From assembly GCA_027621895.1 (NCBI GenBank), contig JAQCAK010000157.1, positions 1 to 5,525 on the forward strand: a stretch of DNA of 5,525 nucleotides, written 5' to 3'. Positions 1-4,981 of the stretch are shown here, piece after piece. The translations under genes were made by a program, and so were the position numbers. Each line of letters opens with the position of its first letter. Positions within the stretch are counted from its first letter, which is position 1. A model generated the notes under the pieces. The model saw nothing but the letters and a program-made list of their open reading frames with translations, was not told where the DNA came from and ran no database searches. This DNA is from Pseudomonadota bacterium. Lineage in GTDB: Bacteria > Pseudomonadota > Gammaproteobacteria > Pseudomonadales > Azotimanducaceae.

Positions 1-393
1 AACAACCAGTGAGGTCACACCCGACCAGACCAGCGCACCATAGCACATGGCGCAGGGTCGCCAGTTGACCACCAGTTGATGAGCGGGCTGGCCGACTGCA
101 CCCAGGTCGTAACTGCCGGTGCGCAACTGGGCAAGGGACAGGGCCATGACCTCGGCATGGGCAGACGAGCAGCCGCTGGCCATCACCCGGTTCACACCCA
201 TGGCAACCAGCCTGCCGGTAACGGTTTCAAAAACACCCGCCGCGAAAGGTCCCCCCGTCTGCTGTTCGATATTCAGCTGCGAGAACCTGATGACTGCCTG
301 CATCCGCTGGTCGACATCGGGCAATGTCGCGGGCAGCCTCGCGACTTCAGCGTCGATCCAGGCAGGCAGCGTCAGTTCAATCGTTTGATTCAC
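1..393 (-). CDS. Nucleoside deaminase, zinc-dependent (guanine/cytidine deaminase superfamily), 3' end cut by window
   Basis: Cytoplasmic hydrolytic deaminase of the CDA/TadA/GuaD fold, expected to remove an exocyclic amino group from a base or nucleoside. The 131 visible residues contain a GGPFAAGVF strand (about residues 47-55), the HAE motif (zinc ligand His79, proton-shuttle Glu81) and PCAMC (Cys114 and Cys117, the other two zinc ligands), followed by GALVWSGV. This spacing is typical of the family, so the active site looks intact; the C-terminal helices lie beyond position 1. I chose the GTG at 393 because AGAGG (405-401) lies 7 nt upstream, and the frame gives a plausible N-terminus (MNQTIELTLPAW). 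The start lies inside the TPR gene (17-nt overlap), implying translational coupling. The true substrate (guanine, cytosine, adenine or tRNA) cannot be decided; the sequence around PCAMC resembles GuaD-like nucleoside deaminases more than tRNA-specific TadA. Confidence 0.88.
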   Translation of the reverse strand, partial: MNQTIELTLPAWIDAEVARLPATLPDVDQRMQAVIRFSQLNIEQQTGGPFAAGVFETVTGRLVAMGVNRVMASGCSSAHAEVMALSLAQLRTGSYDLGAVGQPAHQLVVNWRPCAMCYGALVWSGVTSLVV

Positions 394-700
394 GGGTCAT
401 CCTCTGCCGGAACACGGTAATTTCCTTTTCTGTCTGTTTATCACCCTGGCGCCGGGCGGCCTGCAGTCCCTGGTCGAATACAGCGGCGGCCTGTTCGGTC
501 TGGCCCAGTTTGAGCAGCGATCGGCCAAGCAGTTTGTAGGCAGCGGAATAATCCGCATCATGGGCAATACAGGCTTCCAGGTGCGGTACGGCCCGGTCGT
601 AGGCCCGGTCATTGAAATAGGCACTGCCGAGGCCGAAGCGCAGCATGGCATCGTCCCTGCCCTTTGCCAGCATCTTCTCGAGGTTGTCAGTCATTCCCAT
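377..700 (-). CDS. Small tetratricopeptide (TPR) repeat protein
   Basis: A 107-residue protein made almost entirely of two TPR helix pairs (about residues 17-50 and 51-84), flanked by a short N-terminal helix and a charged C-terminal helix. Repeat hallmarks are visible: LGSAYF with Y34/A37 and a final acidic D50 in repeat 1; LGRSLLKLGQTEQAAAVFDQGL in repeat 2. TPRs are protein-interaction scaffolds; no catalytic domain, signal peptide or membrane segment is present, so a cytoplasmic adaptor role is inferred. The ATG at 700 is preferred because AGGAG lies 7 nt upstream; a second ATG two codons in (MTDN) is possible. It starts 4 nt after the cupin stop and overlaps the deaminase start by 17 nt, so the three genes are probably cotranscribed. 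The binding partner is unknown. Confidence 0.85.
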   Translation of the reverse strand: MGMTDNLEKMLAKGRDDAMLRFGLGSAYFNDRAYDRAVPHLEACIAHDADYSAAYKLLGRSLLKLGQTEQAAAVFDQGLQAARRQGDKQTEKEITVFRQRMTRESND

Positions 701-704
701 GACG

Positions 705-1073
705 TCACTCCTGATTGACGTAACTGGCTGGATGGAATCGCGGTGTACACAGACAGTAAAAGCGCAGATCCTCTGCAGAGATCGCGGTCACCCGCTGCGA
801 GATGCCCGCCGGGATCACGACCTGGTCACCGGGTTCAATGTCGAAGCACTCGCCATCGACTTCCATCCGACCCTTACCCGAAATCACGATATAGGTTTCC
901 TTGATACCCTTCAGGGCATGCAGCTGCGTGGTCACGCCAGGCTCTACCCGGGCAATCGCCAGGGAACCCTCCGGCAGACCGGGGGTGTTGCAGAGTTCCG
1001 TGATATAGCAGCGCTCATCGGTCCAGAATTCACCGGCATATTCAGCGCGACGTACAAGACTCTCTGGTGTCAT
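705..1073 (-). CDS. Single-domain cupin (Cupin_2-like) protein with an incomplete metal site
   Basis: A 122-residue protein with one double-stranded beta-helix (cupin) domain. Cupin motif 1 spans about residues 46-68 (PGVTTQLHALKG, ETYIVISGKG) and motif 2 about 82-95 (GDQVVIPAGISQRV). The usual ligand set is two His, one Glu and a third His. Here His52 and Glu59 are kept, but the second His of HxH is Leu54 and the motif-2 His is Gln93, so a normal mononuclear metal site is unlikely. From memory, a proteobacterial subfamily with LHxLxG...ExY and PxGxxQR shares this pattern, so it is probably not damage. The conserved-looking tail CTPRF follows the barrel. Function is unknown: a binding, sensing or non-redox role is possible. 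It is the first gene of a leftward set; the ATG at 1073 has GGAG only 2 nt upstream, a poor spacing, but no better start exists. Confidence 0.85.
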   Translation of the reverse strand: MTPESLVRRAEYAGEFWTDERCYITELCNTPGLPEGSLAIARVEPGVTTQLHALKGIKETYIVISGKGRMEVDGECFDIEPGDQVVIPAGISQRVTAISAEDLRFYCLCTPRFHPASYVNQE

Positions 1074-1159
1074 GGCTCCAATCCGTCAATCGATCATGAA
1101 TGATATGATCCTACCTGAATCCTGAAGCCCACGCCCAACTGACCACAGGGGATAGCGCT
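1074..1159. promoter_or_regulatory. Divergent intergenic region between cupin and SDR operons
   Basis: This 86-nt gap must carry start signals for both the leftward cupin set and the rightward SDR/3HCDH pair. Its AT-rich core holds an imperfect dyad: GATCAT (1092-1097) and ATGATC (1105-1110) with a 7-nt spacer. Within it, TATGAT (1104-1109, + strand) and TATCAT (1105-1100, - strand) are reasonable -10-like hexamers back to back, but I find no good -35 at standard spacing for either, so an activator or a non-sigma70 promoter is possible. The SDR ribosome binding site AGGGGA (1147-1152) sits 7 nt before its ATG. The promoter assignments are inference. Confidence 0.4.
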
Positions 1160-1918
1160 ATGACTGACGTGACTTTCAAACTCGGTGAAACCCGGGCACT
1201 GGTAACCGGTGCTTCCAGCGGCCTGGGACCCTGGATCGTGAAAGCCCTGGATCGCGCCGGCGCGCGGGTGGCTATCCAGTACCACACTAATCATGAGGGC
1301 GCTGCCCGGCTGGCGGGTGGACTTTCCCGCGAGGCCCCGGTGCTGCAAGCAGAGCTCAGCAGACCCGACGAGGTCGAGAAGCTTTTTGCCAGCGCTGCAG
1401 AATCTCTGGGCCACATTAACCTGCTGGTGAATTGTGCGGCGGCAGCTTCCCAGTCGGTCTCCGATCTGAAAGACATGAGCCTGGAAGGCTGGCAATCCAC
1501 CCAGCAGGCCAACGTCGATGCACCCATGCAGCTGATCCGGGCCATGGCTGCCCAGGGCAGGCAGGGCGTCGTACTGAACGTTTCTTCTATTGAGGCATCC
1601 CGGCCCGCGCAGGGACACAGCCACTATGCCGTTTCCAAGGCTGCACTTGAGATGCTGACCCGCGCTGCAGCACTGGAATTCGGACCCATCGGTCTGCGAG
1701 TCAACGCCATCGCCCCCGGGCTGATCTGGCGCGACGGTATCGAAACAGGTTGGCCGGAAGGCGTCAGCGCCTGGCAGCAGTCGGCGCCACTTGGCAAACT
1801 CGTCGACCCAGGAAACATCGCCGATGCCGTGCTGTTTCTGGCCAGTGACTCTGCCGCTTCCATTACGGGCACAGTGCTGACGGTCGATTGTGGCCTTTCT
1901 GTCAGGTCCGGCTGGTAA
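1160..1918 (+). CDS. Short-chain dehydrogenase/reductase (classical SDR, FabG-like)
   Basis: A cytoplasmic NAD(P)-dependent oxidoreductase interconverting an alcohol and a carbonyl; 252 residues is the normal size for classical SDRs. In order: the Rossmann glycine motif TGASSGLG (16-23); the strand VAIQYHTN (37-44), which lacks the acidic residue typical of NAD-specific enzymes, so NADP(H) is inferred; NCAA (91-94) in place of the usual NNAG; and catalytic Asn118, Ser143, Tyr156 and Lys160 in the expected YxxxK spacing. NAIAPGLI (182-189) and a C-terminal ITGTVLTVDCG follow, the last with Cys replacing the usual first Gly of VDGG. The start is supported by AGGGGA 7 nt upstream. Its stop codon overlaps the next start (TAATG), so it is translationally coupled to the 3HCDH-like gene and probably acts on the same pathway. 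It could be a 3-oxoacyl reductase, but the family is too broad for substrate assignment. Confidence 0.93.
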   Translation: MTDVTFKLGETRALVTGASSGLGPWIVKALDRAGARVAIQYHTNHEGAARLAGGLSREAPVLQAELSRPDEVEKLFASAAESLGHINLLVNCAAAASQSVSDLKDMSLEGWQSTQQANVDAPMQLIRAMAAQGRQGVVLNVSSIEASRPAQGHSHYAVSKAALEMLTRAAALEFGPIGLRVNAIAPGLIWRDGIETGWPEGVSAWQQSAPLGKLVDPGNIADAVLFLASDSAASITGTVLTVDCGLSVRSGW

Positions 1919-2913
1919 TGTTTACCCGAATTGCGATTGTAGGCGCGGGCCTGATGGGTACCGGTATCGCCCGCCATCTAGCCTCGAACGGAAACGCGGT
2001 CATCGCCTATGACGCTGATGCGCGAAAGCTGCAGCAGGCCAGGGACGACAATCCTCTACCGGCGATTCGCTACGTGTCGGCGTTAACGGACATTGCTGAT
2101 GCCGATCTGGTGATTGAGGCCGTCTTCGAGGATCTGGCCGTCAAACAGACAGTGATTCGGGAACTTGAATCCATCGTCAGCAAAGACTGCGTGCTTGCCA
2201 CCAACACCAGTTCACTGCTGGTGCGGGACATCGCCGCTGTACTGGACACACCGTCAAGGTTTCTCGGGATCCACTACAACAATCCTGCAGACATGAACCC
2301 CATCGTCGAGATCATTGCGACCGCGGAAACCAGCAAGCCCCTGGCCTCGGCAGTCACAACCTGGATGTCATCGACCGGCAAGCTCGCCATCGCCTGCGCA
2401 GATACCACCGGCTTTATCCTGAACCGGCAGTCGCTTCCCTATATCAACGAGGCTGCCCGCTGCGTTGCACTGGCTACGCCGCTGCAGGTAGACCGGCTGG
2501 CCGTCTCCAGACTCGGGGTTGGTCTTGGGCCTTTCGCCGTGATGAACCTGGTGGGGCTTGACGTGATGGCTGCAGCCAGCCGAAACCTGGCGTCCCTGGG
2601 GCACGGCTATCAGCCTGCTGCCCGGTTGCAGTCTCAGGCCCCTGCCGGTGCCTGGCAGATCGATGCTGATGATGCGAGGACGCCAGACCTGCCGGCAGAC
2701 ATGGCCGACGCGATTGAAGCACGACTGCTCGGCGCGATGATGTTTCCGGGAAAAGACATTCTTGAGCAACAGCTTTGCAGTCGGGATGACCTGCACCTGA
2801 TCTGCAGGGAGGCACTGGGATACGCGCGTTCCTCACCCGAACTGCTGGAAGCGATGGATGCCGACCAGGCGGACAGGTCTATCGAAACCTACCTGCGACA
2901 CCAGTCAGGCTGA
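1918..2913 (+). CDS. 3-hydroxyacyl-CoA dehydrogenase-like protein with shortened N-terminal lid
   Basis: A 331-residue NAD-dependent 2-domain dehydrogenase of the 3HCDH family. N-terminal Rossmann fold: GAGLMG (9-14), with Asp32 ending strand 2 (favours NAD), IEAVFED (66-72) and NTSSL (96-100). Catalytic residues aligned to the human mitochondrial enzyme by spacing are Ser98, His119, Glu131 and Asn169, all present. The usual HFFNP is HYNNP (119-123). The C-terminal part has a first 3HCDH half (GPFAVMNLVGLD) and a second, weaker half (RLLGAMMFPGKD onward), as in FadB or PaaH-type enzymes. Oddity: only 35 residues separate Asp32 from Glu67, against about 55-61 in FadB and the human enzyme, removing most of the helical segment that contacts CoA. 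The ATG at 1918 is chosen because it overlaps the SDR stop (TAATG) and begins the Rossmann strand at once; an in-frame ATG at 1888 would add ten residues. Substrate is uncertain. Confidence 0.88.
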   Translation: MFTRIAIVGAGLMGTGIARHLASNGNAVIAYDADARKLQQARDDNPLPAIRYVSALTDIADADLVIEAVFEDLAVKQTVIRELESIVSKDCVLATNTSSLLVRDIAAVLDTPSRFLGIHYNNPADMNPIVEIIATAETSKPLASAVTTWMSSTGKLAIACADTTGFILNRQSLPYINEAARCVALATPLQVDRLAVSRLGVGLGPFAVMNLVGLDVMAAASRNLASLGHGYQPAARLQSQAPAGAWQIDADDARTPDLPADMADAIEARLLGAMMFPGKDILEQQLCSRDDLHLICREALGYARSSPELLEAMDADQADRSIETYLRHQSG

Positions 2914-3876
2914 CAGACGAAACCGGTCAATCTGGATGTCCTCCTCGCCCAGGTCCGTGTAGTTGTCGTCCACTCGCCCCCTGATGTATTCACGCCAGGT
3001 AAACGGCCGGTACACGGGTTCCCCGGATAACAGGGCTGGCAGGGGTTCCAGAATGGCATCGGCTTTCGGATTGTAGAAATAGGGCGTGCTGTAACGGCCC
3101 GCCGCCCCTTTTTCGAGCTGGTTCATCGGAACGACTCGATGAACGGCTGCGCGATAAACGTCATTGGTCCAGACCTGCAGCGTATCCCCCAGGTTCACTA
3201 CAATCATTCCCGCCCGGGGAGGCACATCAATCCATCCATCCTGCCTGGAGAGCGTCTGCAGGCCACCCGTCATATCCTGCAGCAGCAGGGTCAGCACACC
3301 CGGGTCTGTGTGATGGTGCAGGGCCATGTCACCGAGTGGTGCAATACCCTCGGACTCTGCCCCTGTGAGCGGATCCTCGTAAGGATAGTAATTCAACCTG
3401 ACGGTACTGGTCCTGGCCTCACCCGGTGGCAGCAGACTGATATCAGCTCCACCCTGCGTGCTGGACAGGGACCGGTAAACCAGCGACAGGGTCCTTTCTG
3501 CGACCCGGGTCGCCGCATCGAAGAACACCGTCATCGCATGCCTGAAGTTCGAAGGTGCTGCCGGCCATTGATTGACATCACTGCCGTCAGCACGTGACCT
3601 CATGAAGTCGAAGACTTCTTTCTGGTCCCGGCGGCGCTTGGTTAATTCACGGTCGTAGTATCCAAGGGGTATCGCATCTGTCCGCATGACCTGCCGCTTG
3701 ATCTCCGCCGGCTGGCTGAAAAACGCGTGGCTCGCCTGCCACATGGTCGCAATGGCGTCGTCCATGCCGTGGTTGTTCAGCAGGAAAAATCCGTGGTCAC
3801 GGCAGGCGGCAGAAAGGGGCGCAAGCATTGAGACATCATGCTCAGCTGCTTCAAGGTCTATGGTCGGTACCTTCAT
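2905..3876 (-). CDS. 2-oxoglutarate/Fe(II)-dependent oxygenase, isopenicillin N synthase-like
   Basis: A cytoplasmic non-haem iron oxygenase that would couple 2-oxoglutarate decarboxylation to hydroxylation, desaturation or ring formation. The 323 residues match the family's usual 300-350. An N-terminal DIOX_N region (about 3-110: VPTIDL, ACRDHGFFLLNNHG, FFSQP) precedes the jelly-roll core. Iron ligands are visible as HTD (His189, Asp191) and His246 in VHRVV; the 2-oxoglutarate-binding RxS is RYS (Arg261, Ser263), and LNYYP (161-165) is typical. A run of three His (187-189) precedes the Asp. AAGGAG (3893-3888) lies 11 nt before the ATG, a long but tolerable spacing. The gene faces the luciferase-like gene across 59 nt, and its end overlaps the 3HCDH end by 9 nt. 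Bacterial members act on varied small molecules, so the substrate is open; ethylene-forming enzyme and gibberellin-type activities cannot be distinguished here. Confidence 0.92.
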   Translation of the reverse strand: MKVPTIDLEAAEHDVSMLAPLSAACRDHGFFLLNNHGMDDAIATMWQASHAFFSQPAEIKRQVMRTDAIPLGYYDRELTKRRRDQKEVFDFMRSRADGSDVNQWPAAPSNFRHAMTVFFDAATRVAERTLSLVYRSLSSTQGGADISLLPPGEARTSTVRLNYYPYEDPLTGAESEGIAPLGDMALHHHTDPGVLTLLLQDMTGGLQTLSRQDGWIDVPPRAGMIVVNLGDTLQVWTNDVYRAAVHRVVPMNQLEKGAAGRYSTPYFYNPKADAILEPLPALLSGEPVYRPFTWREYIRGRVDDNYTDLGEEDIQIDRFRLSA

Positions 3877-3935
3877 GTCGAGTGAGACTCCTTCGGGATT
3901 GTGCCATCATCCCATCAACAGTCGATTGAATCGAG
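3877..3935. promoter_or_regulatory. Divergent intergenic region with a 13-bp inverted repeat
   Basis: The 59-nt gap serves both the leftward oxygenase and the rightward luciferase-like gene. It contains a perfect dyad, TCGATT (3922-3927), one central G, and AATCGA (3929-3934), ending one base before the first possible ATG of the rightward gene. It also holds the oxygenase ribosome binding site (3888-3893). I see no convincing -35/-10 pair on either strand. The dyad is a candidate operator or transcript-end structure; this is inference. Confidence 0.4.
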
Positions 3936-4850
3936 ATGGAGGCGCGCACCTTGGAATACTATGTGAACCTGCCGGGAGACCGTTTCCTTGATCCCGGCCC
4001 CTGGGCCGCTGAAATGGAGGCGGCTGGATGGGATGGCGTCTGCGCATCGGATCATTTCTGGGTGACCAGCCACGCCTATCCGCACGTGTTTGTGACAGCC
4101 ACCCAGATGGCCTGCGCTACCCGGCGGGTTGGCATCACGACCTCCTTCTGCAACAACCTGTTCCGCTCGCCGGTGGAGTTCGCCCAGGGTGCGCTTTCCC
4201 TGCAACAGGCCGCGGCTGGCCGTTTCGAAGCCGGGCTGGGTGCCGGCTGGGCAGAAGCTGAGATGCGCGCAATCGGTCTGCCCTATCCCCCGCCCGGTGA
4301 ACGCATTTCCCGCTACATTGAAGCCATGCTGGTGGCGGGACAGCTGATCAGAACGGGCCAGTGCGATTTGGAGGGCGATCATTACAGCATCCATATCAGC
4401 GGTGACGACGTCATCGGTCCCCGGGTTACAGTGCCTCCCCTTCTGGTGGGATCTGCAGGGGGACCGAGGGGGATCCGCGAGATCACCCCCCTGGTCGACC
4501 GCATTGAGATCAAGGCCAGTTCGCGGTCGACTCGCGGTGGCCAGATCGACCTGGCGGTCATGGCGACAGTGACAGAGGATGAAGTGCGTCAGAATGTGGA
4601 CCGGGTCAGGGCCATCAGCGACAGCATTCCTGTCGGTATCTTCATTCTCACTGCCGCCGGTGACAGCGACACGGTCAGGGGCATGAAACAGATGATGGGC
4701 AACGGTTTTCTCGGCAATTTCATGGGTCATCCCGACGATGTTGCGCGTTCACTGGAAAGCCTGTCCGGACTGGGGATCGACCGGGTCCAGCTCACCGAGT
4801 TCGCGCCGGGTTCACACCGGGCACTGGCAACCAGTCTGCTGGCCAGCTGA
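3936..4850 (+). CDS. LLM-class (luciferase-like) flavin or F420-dependent oxidoreductase
   Basis: A 304-residue single-domain TIM-barrel protein of the bacterial luciferase-like superfamily, whose members use FMN or F420 for monooxygenation, dehydrogenation or reduction. Diagnostic stretches: AAGWDGVCASDHFW (29-42, matching the family's GfdsvwvsDH), RVGITTSF (64-71), AAGRFEAGLGAGW (93-105) and PPPGERISRYIEAM (118-131), then PPLLVGSAGGPRG (167-179) and a C-terminal barrel ending LGIDRVQLTEF. All core signatures are present and no frame break is seen. Cofactor choice cannot be settled: the LGAGW and GER pattern occurs in F420-type as well as FMN-type members. Start: the first ATG (3936) has only a weak upstream site, whereas TTG at 3951 has GGAGG 8 nt before it, which would give 299 residues beginning LEYYVNLP. 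Divergent from the 2-oxoglutarate oxygenase, it may share its control and pathway. Confidence 0.9.
   Translation: MEARTLEYYVNLPGDRFLDPGPWAAEMEAAGWDGVCASDHFWVTSHAYPHVFVTATQMACATRRVGITTSFCNNLFRSPVEFAQGALSLQQAAAGRFEAGLGAGWAEAEMRAIGLPYPPPGERISRYIEAMLVAGQLIRTGQCDLEGDHYSIHISGDDVIGPRVTVPPLLVGSAGGPRGIREITPLVDRIEIKASSRSTRGGQIDLAVMATVTEDEVRQNVDRVRAISDSIPVGIFILTAAGDSDTVRGMKQMMGNGFLGNFMGHPDDVARSLESLSGLGIDRVQLTEFAPGSHRALATSLLAS
3938..3942 (+). promoter_or_regulatory. Strong ribosome binding site inside the longest LLM reading frame
   Basis: GGAGG at 3938-3942 lies within the codons following the ATG at 3936 and 8 nt upstream of an in-frame TTG at 3951. This is ideal spacing, whereas the ATG at 3936 has no clear Shine-Dalgarno. 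The TTG start is therefore a serious alternative and would shorten the protein by five residues. The dyad at 3922-3934 would then lie fully in the leader. Confidence 0.45.
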
Positions 4851-4981
4851 GTCGCCGACAGGCACATCCAGCGGGGCTGGCAGAGCGTAAAAAACCCACT
4901 TGCATCCAGGCGGCGCTTTGACTACATTGCGCCGATACACCATTCAAACGTTCGTTTGAAACACGGACCCGAGGACCCCTG
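4851..4981. promoter_or_regulatory. 131-nt gap upstream of the TetR gene, containing its control region
   Basis: This holds a 5-bp GC hairpin (CCAGC/GCTGG, 4868-4880) with no T-run after it, so it is not a convincing terminator, then a candidate -35 TTGACT (4918-4923). At 17-nt spacing the -10 position is CATTCA (4941-4946), a poor hexamer that overlaps the palindrome at 4943-4960. The TetR ribosome binding site GAGGA (4971-4975) precedes the ATG by 6 nt. If this weak promoter is used, bound repressor would block it; that is inference. Confidence 0.4.
4943..4960. promoter_or_regulatory. 18-bp palindromic operator of PsrA/TetR type
   Basis: Two 8-bp arms, TTCAAACG (4943-4950) and CGTTTGAA (4953-4960), separated by TT and perfectly complementary. 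The core CAAAC-N4-GTTTG matches the published consensus for Pseudomonas PsrA, G/CAAAC(N2-4)GTTTG/C. It lies 22 nt before the TetR ATG, the standard place for an autoregulatory site. No second copy is present in the other two intergenic gaps, so control of the neighbouring enzymes is not shown by this sequence. Confidence 0.75.

Noticed and set aside
376..391. TTCAATCGTTTGATT, resembling the PsrA-type site
   Set aside because: It departs from the consensus in one arm and lies in the TPR/deaminase coding overlap, so it is most likely chance.
1094..1624. A 176-residue minus-strand open frame opposite the SDR gene
   Set aside because: It is a shadow of the SDR, which has all catalytic motifs; no domain is recognisable in it.
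3915..4730. A 271-residue minus-strand open frame opposite the LLM gene
   Set aside because: It lacks recognisable motifs, is rich in residues typical of antisense frames in GC-rich DNA, and overlaps a gene with full family signatures.
4838..4847. Perfect 10-bp palindrome GCTGGCCAGC at the end of the LLM gene
   Set aside because: It lies within codons for a Leu-Ala-Ser tail in GC-rich DNA; short palindromes like this are expected by chance.
4868..4880. GC hairpin CCAGC/GCTGG after the LLM gene as an intrinsic terminator
   Set aside because: The stem is only 5 bp and it is followed by CAGAGCG and an A-run rather than a T-run on the coding strand, so it does not meet terminator criteria.
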